From an uncultured Caulobacteraceae bacterium (GTDB taxonomy: Bacteria; Pseudomonadota; Alphaproteobacteria; Caulobacterales; Caulobacteraceae), in contig CAIYVC010000125.1 in assembly GCA_903929535.1 (NCBI GenBank), positions 1 through 64,000 on the forward strand: a stretch of DNA of 64,000 bases, read 5' to 3'. The position numbers and the translations under genes are program-made. The notes beneath the pieces were generated by a model. It was given only the letters and a program-made list of their open reading frames with translations, was not told the DNA's origin and ran no database searches. Position 1 is the stretch's first letter; every line of letters starts with the position of its first letter. Positions 1 to 8,415 of this stretch are shown here, piece after piece.

Positions 1-673
1 CCCAGCCCAGCACCGCCAGGCCGTTGATCATGGTGGTGTGGCTGTCGGTGCCGACCACGGTGTCCGGATAGGCGACGTCGCCGTTCAGCCAGACCGTCTG
101 GGCCAGGTATTCCAGGTTCACCTGGTGACAGATGCCGGTGCCCGGGGGCACCACGCGGAAGTTGTTGAAGGCTGACGAGCCCCAGCGCAGGAAGTTGTAG
201 CGCTCGAGGTTGCGCTCATACTCCTTGGCCACGTTCTGCTCGAACGACTTGGCGGTGCCGAAGTTGTCCACCATCACCGAGTGGTCGATGACCAGATCGA
301 CGGGGGTCAGGGGATTGATCTTCTCGGCGTCGGCGCCGAGCTTGGTCATGGCGTCGCGCATGGCGGCCAGATCGACCACGGCGGGCACGCCGGTGAAGTC
401 CTGCATCAGCACCCGCGCCGGGCGGAACGAGATCTCGTGCTCGACCTTGCCCTTGTTCTCCAGCCAGTTGGCGACCGCTTTCAGGTCGGTTTCGGAGACC
501 GAATCGCCGTCTTCGTTGCGCAGAAGGTTCTCCAGCAGCACCTTCATCGAGACGGGCAGGCGCGAAATGCCGGTCAGGCCGGCGGCTTCCGCCGCGCGCA
601 GGCTGTAATACTGGTAAGAGTTGTTGCCGACCTTTAGGTCTTTGCGAGTGTGCAGGCTGTCGATAGACGGCAT
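1..673 (-). CDS. acnA: Aconitate hydratase, N-terminal part (cut by window edge)
   Basis: TCA-cycle enzyme that isomerises citrate to isocitrate in the cytoplasm with a [4Fe-4S] cluster. The first 224 residues are visible, beginning [13 protein letters not shown] at the ATG complementary to 671-673; the rest, including the cluster-ligating cysteines, lies beyond the left edge. Family landmarks are present: [17 protein letters not shown] near residues 87-103, [13 protein letters not shown] near 177-188, and [12 protein letters not shown] near 203-214, which is the conserved substrate-binding stretch of AcnA/IRP-type aconitases. It is divergent from the ccm operon, with a shared 203-bp upstream gap. 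The family call is secure; AcnA rather than AcnB follows from these motifs. Confidence 0.95.
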   Translation of the reverse strand, partial: MPSIDSLHTRKDLKVGNNSYQYYSLRAAEAAGLTGISRLPVSMKVLLENLLRNEDGDSVSETDLKAVANWLENKGKVEHEISFRPARVLMQDFTGVPAVVDLAAMRDAMTKLGADAEKINPLTPVDLVIDHSVMVDNFGTAKSFEQNVAKEYERNLERYNFLRWGSSAFNNFRVVPPGTGICHQVNLEYLAQTVWLNGDVAYPDTVVGTDSHTTMINGLAVLGW

Positions 674-876
674 GGAATGAGGATCCTCTGTCTGTTTAGG
701 GCCGCCCGAAATCCGGTCGCGGGATCGCGCGCGAAACAGATCGGACACACAGCGTCCGGTCCTGCGCAGCGGTGGGCCCGCGCGGCCGCGCGTTTCATAG
801 CCGCCGCGAGGGTCCTCGTCCATGCGCGGCGTGCGCGCATACAGCCGCGCTTGGCCCCCTTTTGCGCGTGCGCCTC

Positions 877-1491
877 ATGATCCGTCAGGTGCAGGTCGAA
901 AACTTGGCGATCGTGCGCGGCGACCGGCTGCTGTTCGAGGGGCTGAATTTCTCGCTGCAGTCGGGCCAGGCCATGTCGCTCACGGGCCGCAACGGCGCGG
1001 GCAAGACCTCGCTGCTGCGCGCCATCGCCGGCTTCCTGCGCCCCGCCGAGGGGAATATCCATTTCAAGGGCGCCTCCGGCCCGCTGGAGCCCGAAGAGGC
1101 CCGCGCCGGCGGTCTGCACATGGCCGGGCACCAGGACGGGCTGAAGTCCAATCGGGTGGCCGAGGACGAATTCCTGTTCCAGGCCCGCTGGACCGGAGCG
1201 ACCCCCGGCGGCATCGCCAAGGCGCGCGAGGCTCTGGATCTGGACGTCATCGCCGATCTTGAGGTGCGCAAGCTCTCGGCGGGCCAGCGCCGCCGCCTGT
1301 CCCTGGCCCGGCTGATCGCCAGCCCGCGCCCGCTGTGGCTGCTGGACGAGCCCCTTGCGCCGCTGGACGCCGCCCACCGCACCGCCTTCGGCCTGATGAT
1401 GCAGGCCCACCTAGCCGGCGGCGGCATGATCCTGGCCGCCGTGCACGATCCCCTGCCCATCGGCACGCTTTCGCTGGAAGTCGGCGGATGA
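877..1491 (+). CDS. ccmA: Haem exporter ATP-binding protein CcmA
   Basis: ATPase subunit of the CcmABCD complex, which releases holo-CcmE in System I cytochrome c maturation at the inner membrane. It has 204 residues, the usual size. The Walker A motif GRNGAGKTS is at residues 37-45, an ABC signature of the form LSAGQ at 133-137, and Walker B LWLLDEP at 153-159. I chose the ATG at 877 ([10 protein letters not shown]) because it matches where family members start; upstream in-frame sequence is low-complexity Arg/Ala. No strong ribosome binding site is visible. The gene overlaps ccmB by 4 bases (ATGA), indicating translational coupling in one operon. Confidence 0.95.
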   Translation: MIRQVQVENLAIVRGDRLLFEGLNFSLQSGQAMSLTGRNGAGKTSLLRAIAGFLRPAEGNIHFKGASGPLEPEEARAGGLHMAGHQDGLKSNRVAEDEFLFQARWTGATPGGIAKAREALDLDVIADLEVRKLSAGQRRRLSLARLIASPRPLWLLDEPLAPLDAAHRTAFGLMMQAHLAGGGMILAAVHDPLPIGTLSLEVGG

Positions 1492-2153
1492 GCGGGTTCT
1501 GGACCCTGTTCAGGCGCGAACTGGCCATGGCCTGGGGCAAGGGCGGCGGCCCGATCGTGGCGGTGGCCTTCTACGCCTGCGTCGCCACCCTGCTGCCCCT
1601 GGCGGTCGGCTCCTCGCCCCAGCGGCTGGCGGCGGTGGCCCCGGGCTCGGCCTGGCTGGCCCTGGCTCTGGCGTCCCTGTTGTCCCTCGAACGCCTGTTC
1701 GAGCGCGACTACGAGGACGGCGCGCTCGATCTTCTGACCCTGGGCCCGGTTCCCCTGGAGATCGTGTCGGCGACCAAATGCCTGGCGCAGTGGGTCTCCA
1801 CCGGCCTGCCGCTGGCCCTGTTCACCCCTATCGCGGCGACGGCTCTGGGGGCCGACACCCGGCTGATCCCCCTGACCCTGGCCAGCGCGGCGCTCGGCGG
1901 CCTGGGCTTCGCCTTCGTCGGCGGCATCGGCGCGGCCCTCAGCCTCGGCAGCCGCCGGGGCGGGGTGCTGATCGCGGTGATCGTCCTGCCCCTGTTTGTC
2001 CCGCCCATCATCCTCGGCGGCGGCGCCATGGCCGCCATGGCCGGCGGGCTCAACTGGCAGCCGGGCTTCCTGCTGCTGGGCGCCTACAGCCTCGCCGCCG
2101 TCGCGCTCGGCCCCTTCGCCATGGCCGCGGCGTGCAGGAACGCTCTCTCGTGA
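1488..2153 (+). CDS. ccmB: Haem exporter membrane subunit CcmB
   Basis: Integral membrane subunit that pairs with CcmA in System I cytochrome c biogenesis. It has 221 residues, starts [12 protein letters not shown] in the ATGA overlap with ccmA, and contains about six hydrophobic segments, with the typical early stretch [20 protein letters not shown] around residues 64-83 that characterises CcmB. It ends at 2153. Unlike the tightly packed ccmA/ccmB and ccmC/ccmD/ccmG junctions, 78 bp separate it from ccmC, and that gap contains a 26-bp palindromic repeat. Confidence 0.95.
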   Translation: MSGFWTLFRRELAMAWGKGGGPIVAVAFYACVATLLPLAVGSSPQRLAAVAPGSAWLALALASLLSLERLFERDYEDGALDLLTLGPVPLEIVSATKCLAQWVSTGLPLALFTPIAATALGADTRLIPLTLASAALGGLGFAFVGGIGAALSLGSRRGGVLIAVIVLPLFVPPIILGGGAMAAMAGGLNWQPGFLLLGAYSLAAVALGPFAMAAACRNALS

Positions 2154-2154
2154 C

Positions 2155-2180
2155 GCGCTAAAGCAGCGAAGCGATAGCGC
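2155..2180. repeat. 26-bp intergenic palindrome, copy 1
   Basis: Reads GCGCTAAAGCAGC followed by GAAGCGATAGCGC. The outer GCGCT/AGCGC arms pair perfectly and inner GC pairs support an imperfect hairpin. It sits between ccmB and ccmC, inside an operon. It matches copies at 9890, 16238, 23622, 35643, 41057, 41110, 45832 and 46337. Confidence 0.85.
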
Positions 2181-2231
2181 ATACAAAGACGACAACTTGC
2201 CGGGGCAACCGCCGCGCTTTATCTGCAAGTC

Positions 2232-2953
2232 ATGGGAATAATCACGGCGCTGGCCAATCCGCAGCGGTTTCTCGGCTTTTCCGGCTGGGCCGCGCCTGTT
2301 CTGGCCCTCGTGGCCGTTGTCCTGGCGCTCGGCGGCCTCTGGCTCGGCTTCGCCGTGCCGGACGACTACCAGCAGGGCGCCACCGTCCGGATCATGTTCA
2401 TCCACCTGCCGGCGGTGTTCACCGGCATGATGGCCATGGCTGCCTGGCCGGATCGGCCTTCTTCGGCCTGGTGTTCCGCCACTCCCTGGCCGATGCCGCG
2501 GCCCGCGCCGTAGCGCCCCTGGGCGCCGCCTTCACCTTCCTGGGCCTGATCACCGGCTCCTTCTGGGGCCGGCCGATGTGGGGCGCCTGGTGGGTTTGGG
2601 ACGCGCGGCTGACGTCCTTCCTGGTCCTGTTCCTGTTCTACGTCGGCTACATGGCCCTGCAGGCGGCTATCGACGACGAGGCCAAGGCGGCCCGCGCCGC
2701 CGGCATCCTGGCTCTGGTCGGGGCGGTCAACCTGCCGATCGTCCACTACTCGGTGGTGTGGTGGAACAGCCTGCATCAGGGCGAAACCCTGTTCACCTCC
2801 GGCGGCCCCAAGGCTTCGGTGGTCTATCTTTGGCCACTCGCTTTGATGAGCTTCTCCTACTTCGCCGCCTTCGGGGCCCTGTGGATGGTCCGGGTGCGGG
2901 GTGAGATCTGGCGGCGCCGCGCCGGCGCCCTGGCCGTGCAGGGAGCCCGCTAG
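2232..2953 (+). pseudogene. ccmC: Haem transporter CcmC, interrupted by an apparent 1-base deletion
   Basis: CcmC delivers haem to the chaperone CcmE at the periplasmic face. The reading frame starts MGIITALANPQRFLGFSGWA at 2232 and stays CcmC-like to MFIHLPAVFTGMMAMAA near 2442, then becomes unrelated sequence. The correct protein resumes in the +2 frame from about 2446 (LAGSAFFGLVFRHSLAD), with the haem-handling tryptophan-rich motif WGAWWVWDARLTS near 2583-2621 and on to the stop at 2951-2953. Restoring one C in the run TGCCTGG gives a continuous 240-residue protein, the normal family size. Cytochrome c maturation would fail without CcmC, so a sequencing or assembly error is as likely as a real mutation. 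Confidence 0.85.
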
Positions 2954-3123
2954 TGCCTAATCTCGAATTCGGCAAATACGCCGGCTACATCGTGCCCGCC
3001 TACGCCATCAGCGCTCTGGTGATCGGGGGCCTGGTGGCCGACACCCTGCTGCGCGCCCGCCATTGGAAGAGCGAGGCGGCCCGCCGCGAGGCCCTGGCGG
3101 ACAAGAAGAAGACCCGCTCATGA
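2953..3123 (+). CDS. ccmD: Small membrane protein CcmD
   Basis: A 56-residue protein with a GTG start that overlaps the ccmC stop by one base. It is missed by ATG-based gene finding. It begins (M)PNLEFGKYAGYIVPAY, continues into one transmembrane helix around residues 12-33, and ends in a basic cytoplasmic tail with KKKTRS. This matches CcmD in size, topology and the FGKYAGYI opening typical of the alphaproteobacterial family. CcmD holds the CcmABC complex together for release of holo-CcmE. The ATG of the next gene overlaps its stop by 4 bases, so the operon is translationally coupled. Confidence 0.9.
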   Translation: MPNLEFGKYAGYIVPAYAISALVIGGLVADTLLRARHWKSEAARREALADKKKTRS

Positions 3124-3641
3124 AGCGCATCCTGCCCTTCATCCCCATTGTTGTGATCGTGGCCCTGGGCCTGCTGTTCGCCGGCTACGGCCTGCATCAC
3201 GACCCGCAGGTGCAGCCCAACGCCCTGATCGGCAAACCCCTGCCCACCGCCTCGCTGCCCCCGCTGGACGGCGGTCAGCCGATCCGCATCTCCGGCGCCC
3301 TGAACGGTCCTGGGCTGGTCAATGTGTTCGGCTCGTGGTGCGCCCCCTGCGCCGTTGAAGGCCCGCAGCTGATGAAGCTGAAGCAGAACGGCGTGCAGAT
3401 CGTCGGCGTCAGCTGGATGGACAGGCCCGAGAACACCCACGCCTTCCTCGGCAAGACCGGCAACCCCTTCGCCCTGGTGCTGGTGGGCAATGACGCGACG
3501 GCCATCGACTTCGGCATCACCGGGGCCCCGGAAACCTTCATCGTCGACGCCAAGGGCATGGTCGTGGGCAAGCGGGTCGGCGGGATTACCGACGTCGACG
3601 TCGCCACCCTGACCAAGCAGATCAAGGCGATGAAGCCCTAG
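3120..3641 (+). CDS. ccmG: Thiol:disulfide interchange protein CcmG/DsbE
   Basis: Membrane-tethered periplasmic thioredoxin that reduces apocytochrome c haem-binding cysteines before haem ligation. It has 173 residues: an N-terminal anchor helix (about 5-23), then a thioredoxin fold with active site WCAPC at 73-77, GVSWMD near 96-101 and the cis-proline loop GAPETF around 135-140. The start ATG lies in an ATGA overlap with ccmD. It closes the ccm operon; ccmE, ccmF and ccmH are not in this window. Confidence 0.95.
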   Translation: MKRILPFIPIVVIVALGLLFAGYGLHHDPQVQPNALIGKPLPTASLPPLDGGQPIRISGALNGPGLVNVFGSWCAPCAVEGPQLMKLKQNGVQIVGVSWMDRPENTHAFLGKTGNPFALVLVGNDATAIDFGITGAPETFIVDAKGMVVGKRVGGITDVDVATLTKQIKAMKP

Positions 3642-3680
3642 TTCCTGGCTTGAACGAAGCACGTTAAGCTTTGGGAAACC

Positions 3681-4007
3681 ATGTTTGGTGACCCTTCGTT
3701 AACCATGCCGCCCGAAATCCGCCCCTTTAGTCCGCCCGTCATCGCCCCCGACCGGACGCCCGCGCGCGCCCAGCCGTCCACCGATGCGCGCGCGGCCCAG
3801 CGGGCCTTCTTCCAGCAGGCTTTGGGCGCCGCGGCCCCGGCTTCGGCGCCGGCGGCTCCGGTCCAGACGGCTCAGGTTCCGGCGGTGCAGGCGTCGCAGA
3901 GCCGGGCGATCGAGCCCGTCGTCACACGAGTGCGCACCGAGCCGATCCCCGAAGAGAAGCCCATGGGCTACAAGCGGCCCGGTTCCTACGTCGACATCAA
4001 GGTGTAG
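3681..4007 (+). CDS. Conserved hypothetical protein, Ala/Pro-rich
   Basis: A 108-residue protein that I do not recognise by family. It has no signal peptide or membrane segment. The middle (about 35-75) is rich in Ala, Pro and Gln and looks disordered, while the C terminus is distinctive (YKRPGSYVDIKV) and may be the conserved part. The start MFGDPSLTMPPEIRPF follows ccmG by 39 bp. Its stop codon abuts the stop of the convergent MarR-family gene with zero spacing. It could be cotranscribed with the ccm operon, but nothing in the sequence ties it to cytochrome maturation. Confidence 0.6.
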   Translation: MFGDPSLTMPPEIRPFSPPVIAPDRTPARAQPSTDARAAQRAFFQQALGAAAPASAPAAPVQTAQVPAVQASQSRAIEPVVTRVRTEPIPEEKPMGYKRPGSYVDIKV

Positions 4008-4574
4008 CTAGGCGGCCGGCGCCTCGTCGGCCTTGGTCTTCTTGGCCTTCTTCTTTTTCTTCTTCTTGTCGGCCTTCTCAGGCTTTTCCGCCTTGGCCTT
4101 CTTCGCCTTTTTCGGTTCGGCGTCAGGTTCGGCGACCGTCTTGGCCATGTCGCGCAGGGTCTTGATGAAGGCGTCGCGCTTGCCCGCGGGCATCAGGGCC
4201 AGGATGCGCTCGTCGGCCTTGGCCACCTTGGGGGCGGCTTCCGCCACCGCCAGCCGGCCTTCGGGAGTCAGGCGCACGGTGTTGGCGCGGGCGTCCAGGG
4301 TGGAGCGTTCGCGGCCCAGCATGCCCTTGCCGATCAGCCTCGCGACCAGCTCGGCCAGGGTTGACCGGTCGATGCCGGTGGCGCGCACCAGATCAGACTG
4401 GGTGCAGCCCTCCTTGGCGGCCACGGCGCTCAGCACCGCATACTGACGCTGGGTCACCGAACCTGCGCCGATCTCCTCGGCGTAGATGTCCAGGGCCAGT
4501 TGCAGGGCGCGGTGCAGAAGATGACTGGGCGAGCGGTCAAGAGCCGCGTCGCCGGCATGCAAAGCTTTCGCCAT
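4008..4574 (-). CDS. MarR-family transcriptional regulator with long lysine-rich tail
   Basis: A 188-residue protein. Residues about 18-145 form a MarR winged-helix domain: SVTQRQYAVLSAVA, then the recognition-helix region CTQSDLVRATGIDRSTLAELVARL and the wing RERSTLDARANTVRLTPEGR. From about 150 to the end it is almost wholly Lys, Ala, Glu and Asp, including a run of seven lysines, so the tail could add nonspecific nucleic acid binding. The start MAKALHAGD is the first ATG. The regulated genes and ligand are unknown; ispZ-ftsY-mtaB-dapF lie upstream on the same strand. Confidence 0.85.
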   Translation of the reverse strand: MAKALHAGDAALDRSPSHLLHRALQLALDIYAEEIGAGSVTQRQYAVLSAVAAKEGCTQSDLVRATGIDRSTLAELVARLIGKGMLGRERSTLDARANTVRLTPEGRLAVAEAAPKVAKADERILALMPAGKRDAFIKTLRDMAKTVAEPDAEPKKAKKAKAEKPEKADKKKKKKKAKKTKADEAPAA

Positions 4575-4670
4575 AGGCCTTTCCCCCGTGAAGGTCGGCG
4601 GACCTTAGCGACCTTACGCGTCGGTTTGACGACAGACCATCCGTGGACTGTGAAGGCGCTGTGAAAGCGT

Positions 4671-5282
4671 CTAGGCGCCGTCTTTCGCCTCGCCCGGCTC
4701 ATAGGCGTGCTTCATCAGGAACGGGACCTGGGTCAGGGAGAACAGGATCGAGACCACGAACTTGGCGATCTTGACGCTGGCCCAGACGGTATCGGGCGCC
4801 ACCCGGCGGACCACTTCGTTGGCCACGCCCAGCACCAGGAAGAAGATGGCGTAGCGGTAGGTCAGGGTGCGCCAGGCGGGATCGTGCATGTGCAGGGCCG
4901 AACCGAGCAGCTCCTTCAGCGGGTTCATGCCCAGCTTGGCCCCGGCCAGCAGGCCCAGACCCAGCCCCAGATAGAGGAAGGAGCCCTCCATCTTCAGATA
5001 GTCCGTGTTGCCGGTGACCAGTGTCAGCCCGCCGAACACCAGGCCGAACACACCGACGATCAGAGGCAGGGGGGCGATGCGCTTTTCCACCACCAGCCCG
5101 ACCAGGATGGCGATGAAGGACCCACCGACGATGGCCCAGGTGGCCTTGAGCAGGTCGTGGGTGACGAAGAAGGCCACGCCGAACGCCACCAGGGCGCCGA
5201 AATCCACCGCGGCGCGCAGCCAGTGCGAATCGTTGGCGGGCAGGGCCTTGGCATCGGAGGAGGACGGAGGGGTCTGGGTCAT
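4671..5282 (-). CDS. ispZ: Inner membrane protein YciB/IspZ (septation protein A family)
   Basis: A 203-residue polytopic membrane protein of the YciB/IspZ family, implicated in cell envelope integrity and division. After a short polar N terminus (MTQTPPSSSDAK) there are about five hydrophobic segments, starting AAVDFGALVAFGVAFFVTHD. Diagnostic stretches include GSFLYLGLGLGLLAGA and the C-terminal QVPFLMKHAYEP. It lies 1 bp downstream of the ftsY stop, consistent with cotranscription with ftsY, mtaB and dapF. The reaction or partner is not known for this family. Confidence 0.92.
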   Translation of the reverse strand: MTQTPPSSSDAKALPANDSHWLRAAVDFGALVAFGVAFFVTHDLLKATWAIVGGSFIAILVGLVVEKRIAPLPLIVGVFGLVFGGLTLVTGNTDYLKMEGSFLYLGLGLGLLAGAKLGMNPLKELLGSALHMHDPAWRTLTYRYAIFFLVLGVANEVVRRVAPDTVWASVKIAKFVVSILFSLTQVPFLMKHAYEPGEAKDGA

Positions 5283-5283
5283 G

Positions 5284-6231
5284 TCACTCCGCCTCTAGCC
5301 CAACCAGAGAGCGGGCGAAACCGCGCGCGTTGAACGGCTGCAGGTCGGCGATCCCTTCGCCGACGCCGATCAGCTTGATCGGAGCGTGCGAGGCTTCCGC
5401 CACCGGCACCAGCACCCCGCCGCGCGCCGTACCGTCGAGCTTGGTCATCACCACGCCGGTGACCCCCGCCGTGCGGTCGAAAGCTTCGACTTGCGAAAGC
5501 GCATTGCGCCCGACCGTGGCGTCCAGCACCAGCAGGGTCTCGTGCGGCGCGGTGGGATCCAGCTTCTTCAGCACCCGCACCACCTTAGCCAGCTCGTCCA
5601 TCAGCGCCGTCTTGTTCTGCAGCCGTCCCGCCGTGTCGACCAGCAGCACGTCGATATCGTCCGTCCGCGCCTTCTCCAGGGCTTCGAACACCAGACCGGC
5701 GGCGTCCGCGCCGATATGCTTGGCGATCACCGGAACCCCGGCCCGCTCACCCCACACCTTGAGCTGCTCGATGGCGGCGGCGCGGAAGGTGTCGCCCGCG
5801 GCGATCATCACCTTGGCCCCGCGCCCCTTCAGGTCGGCGGCGATCTTGCCCAGCGTCGTGGTCTTGCCCGATCCGTTCACCCCCACGAACAGCACCACAT
5901 AGGGTTTGTGCGGACTGGACATGGGCTCGAACGCGCCTTCGTGCGGCGCCAGTTCAGCGGCGATGGCCTCGGCCAGGCTTTCCTTGATCTCGATTTCGGA
6001 GGCTTCCCGTCCGAACCGGCTCCGGCCGAAGGCTTCGGCGACGCGCGCCGCCGCCTGGGGCCCGAGGTCGGCCTCGATCAGCAGGTCTTCCAGCTGGTCC
6101 AGCGCCGCCTGGTCGAGCTTGACCTTGGTGAACACCGAGACGACCTGCTCGGTCATCTGTTTGGAGGTGCGGGTCAGGCCCTGGGTCAGGCGGCTGAACC
6201 ACCCGCGTTTCTCTTCGGTCGCGTCAGTCAT
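5284..6231 (-). CDS. ftsY: Signal recognition particle receptor FtsY
   Basis: GTPase that docks ribosome-SRP complexes at the inner membrane for cotranslational insertion. With the start at 6231 (MTDATEEKRGWFSRL) it has 315 residues, lacks the long acidic A domain of enterobacterial FtsY, and carries the N domain followed by the G domain: G1 GVNGSGKTT (117-125), DTAGR (199-203), TKLDGTARGG (263-272). An alternative in-frame ATG lies 36 bases upstream, inside mtaB; I prefer 6231 because the amphipathic RGWFSRLTQGL opening sits at the usual place and it starts 4 bp after the mtaB stop. Confidence 0.95.
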   Translation of the reverse strand: MTDATEEKRGWFSRLTQGLTRTSKQMTEQVVSVFTKVKLDQAALDQLEDLLIEADLGPQAAARVAEAFGRSRFGREASEIEIKESLAEAIAAELAPHEGAFEPMSSPHKPYVVLFVGVNGSGKTTTLGKIAADLKGRGAKVMIAAGDTFRAAAIEQLKVWGERAGVPVIAKHIGADAAGLVFEALEKARTDDIDVLLVDTAGRLQNKTALMDELAKVVRVLKKLDPTAPHETLLVLDATVGRNALSQVEAFDRTAGVTGVVMTKLDGTARGGVLVPVAEASHAPIKLIGVGEGIADLQPFNARGFARSLVGLEAE

Positions 6232-6235
6232 TGGG

Positions 6236-7510
6236 TCAGGCGAGGACGGCTTGGGCTTTGCGGCCATCGTGGCCGGTGACGCGCAGAGCCAGGATCGAAC
6301 CGGGCTCGGCCTCGCCGGTGAAGGCGATCTCGGTGAAATCCTCCGCCCGCGCCAGACCGGGCCGTTCCACCAGGCCGCTGAACGTCAGCCCAACCTTGCG
6401 CTCAAGATGCCGGGTCAGGGCCTCGTCGCCCCGGGCGCGCAGCCGCTCGGCCCGGGCCTTGACCACCTTGCCGCTCACCGGCGGCATCTTGGCGGCGGGC
6501 GTGCCGGGGCGGGCGCTGAACGGAAAGACGTGCAGATAGGAAAGGCCCGCTTCGTCGACCAGCCGCAGGGTGTTGTCGAACATCTCCTCGGTCTCGGTCG
6601 GGAAGCCGGCGATCAGGTCGGCGCCGAAGGCGGTGTCCGGGCGCACAGCGCGCACCGCGGCGATCAGGTCCAGGCTCTGCTGGCGCGTATGGCGGCGCTT
6701 CATCCGCTTCAGGATCATATCGTCGCCGGCCTGCAGGCTGAGATGCAGGTGCGGCTGCAGCCGCGCTTCGGTGGCCAGGCAGCGCATCAGGTCGGGGTCG
6801 ATCTCGGCGGCGTCGATCGACGACAGCCGCAACCGGGGCAGTTCGGGCGCCAGCTTCAATATCCGCGCCACCAGCTGACCCAGAGTCGGCGCGCCGGGCA
6901 GGTCGGCGCCCCAGGAGGTGATGTCCACCCCGGTCAGCACCACCTCGCGGTAGCCCTGGGCGGACAGGCGGCGCACCTGCTCCACCACCTCCCCGGCGGC
7001 GGCGGACCGCGAATTGCCCCGGCCGTAGGGGATGACGCAGAAGGTGCAGCGGTGGTCGCAGCCGTTCTGCACCTCGACATAGGCCCGCGCCCGGTCCGTC
7101 AGCCCGTCGATCAGGTGGCCGGCGTTCTCCTTGACCGAGAAGATGTCGTTGACCCGCACCCGAGCCTCTGTGGGCTGATACGCCCCCGGCGCCGCCTTCT
7201 CGGCGTTGCCGAGCACCAGATCGACCTCGGGCATGGCGGCGAAGGCGTTCGGATCGATCTGCGCGGCGCAGCCGGTGACGATCAGCCGGGCGCCGGGGCG
7301 CTCGCGCCGCGCCTTGCGGATCGCCTGGCGGGCCTGGCGCACCGCCTCGCCGGTGACGGCGCAGGTGTTGAACACCACCGCGTCCTGCAGCCCGTCCTCG
7401 GCGGCCCGCGCGCGGATGGCCTCGCTCTCATAGGCGTTCAGGCGGCAGCCGAATGTGACGATATCGACGTCGGAAGCGCGCGGACGCTCCAGGACCAGGG
7501 CCTGGCTCAT
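6236..7510 (-). CDS. mtaB: tRNA (t6A37) methylthiotransferase MtaB
   Basis: Radical SAM enzyme that converts N6-threonylcarbamoyladenosine-37 of tRNA to its 2-methylthio form. It has 424 residues: an N-terminal UPF0004 domain with cluster ligands Cys22, Cys50 and Cys81, then the radical SAM motif CDHRCTFC (Cys151, Cys155, Cys158) and a C-terminal TRAM-like region. The opening DIVTFGCRLNAYESE is typical of the MtaB subfamily rather than MiaB. Its ATG overlaps the dapF stop (ATGA), and ftsY follows after 4 bp. Confidence 0.95.
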   Translation of the reverse strand: MSQALVLERPRASDVDIVTFGCRLNAYESEAIRARAAEDGLQDAVVFNTCAVTGEAVRQARQAIRKARRERPGARLIVTGCAAQIDPNAFAAMPEVDLVLGNAEKAAPGAYQPTEARVRVNDIFSVKENAGHLIDGLTDRARAYVEVQNGCDHRCTFCVIPYGRGNSRSAAAGEVVEQVRRLSAQGYREVVLTGVDITSWGADLPGAPTLGQLVARILKLAPELPRLRLSSIDAAEIDPDLMRCLATEARLQPHLHLSLQAGDDMILKRMKRRHTRQQSLDLIAAVRAVRPDTAFGADLIAGFPTETEEMFDNTLRLVDEAGLSYLHVFPFSARPGTPAAKMPPVSGKVVKARAERLRARGDEALTRHLERKVGLTFSGLVERPGLARAEDFTEIAFTGEAEPGSILALRVTGHDGRKAQAVLA

Positions 7511-8334
7511 GCTTCCGCTGTCTCAAGCACGCCCTTGAATTCGAATTCGACCGGGCCGGTCATCAGCACGTGATCGTCGCTCTCGCGCCATTCGATCACG
7601 AGGTCGCCGCCGTCCATCTCCACAGTCACCTTGCGCCCGGTCAGGCCGCGCCGCGCCGCCGCCACCACCGCCGCGCAGGCGCCGGTGCCGCAGGCCTTGG
7701 TCAGCCCCGCGCCCCGCTCCCAGACCCGCAGACGCATGCGGTCGGGCGACTTGATCTCGGCGAAGCCGACATTGACCTGCTGGGGGAACAGCGAATGGTA
7801 TTCGATGCGCGGGCCGGTCTGCTCCACTGGGAAGGTTTCCGCGTCGGCGACGAAGAAAACCACGTGTGGATTGCCCATGTTGACCGCGCCGGGGTTGGCC
7901 AGGTCCGGCTCGGCGAACAGATCGAGGCTCACCGTATCCATCGGCTGGGACAGGGGGATCTGGAACCACTCCAGCTGCGGACGGCCCATGTCGATGCGCA
8001 CCCGCAGGTCGCCTGCCCGCTCCACGCCCAGCATGCCGGCGTTGGTCTCAATCACCGCCTGATCCTTCTTGCCCTCCTCCAGCAGCAGCCAGCCGACACA
8101 GCGGGTGGCGTTGCCGCAGGCGTCGACCTGGCCGCCCTGGGCGTTCCAGATGCGCATGAAGGCGTCGGCGGTCTTCGAGGGCTCGATAGCGATCAGCTGG
8201 TCGCAGCCCGACGGCCCCGCGCGATCGGCGATCGCGCGGACCTGCGCCGGGTTCGGCGCGAAGGGCTGGCTGCGGGCCTCGACCACCACGAAGTCGTTGC
8301 CCGCGCCGTTCATCTTGAGGAACGGACGGCTCAT
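7507..8334 (-). CDS. dapF: Diaminopimelate epimerase
   Basis: Converts LL- to meso-diaminopimelate for lysine and peptidoglycan synthesis. It has 275 residues starting MSRPFLKMNGAGNDFVVVE, the diagnostic opening of the family. The two catalytic cysteines are visible: Cys73 in DACGNATRC and Cys215 in KACGTGACA. The frame is open far upstream but that extension lies over another gene, so the start at 8334 is clear. It is the first gene of the dapF-mtaB-ftsY-ispZ run and is divergent from the exported protein at 8416, with 81 bp between them. Confidence 0.97.
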   Translation of the reverse strand: MSRPFLKMNGAGNDFVVVEARSQPFAPNPAQVRAIADRAGPSGCDQLIAIEPSKTADAFMRIWNAQGGQVDACGNATRCVGWLLLEEGKKDQAVIETNAGMLGVERAGDLRVRIDMGRPQLEWFQIPLSQPMDTVSLDLFAEPDLANPGAVNMGNPHVVFFVADAETFPVEQTGPRIEYHSLFPQQVNVGFAEIKSPDRMRLRVWERGAGLTKACGTGACAAVVAAARRGLTGRKVTVEMDGGDLVIEWRESDDHVLMTGPVEFEFKGVLETAEA

Positions 8335-8415
8335 GACGGCAGCATATAGGGGATCGGCGCATAAAACGCTAAGGGCAGAGGGCGGCGCGCGGGCCGGGGC
8401 CACAGGATCGGCGCC

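Noticed and set aside
885-2405. Long open frame on the minus strand opposite ccmA and ccmB (506 codons)
   Set aside because: Its product is Arg/Gly/Gln-rich low complexity, typical of antisense frames in GC-rich DNA, while the opposite strand encodes clear CcmA and CcmB.
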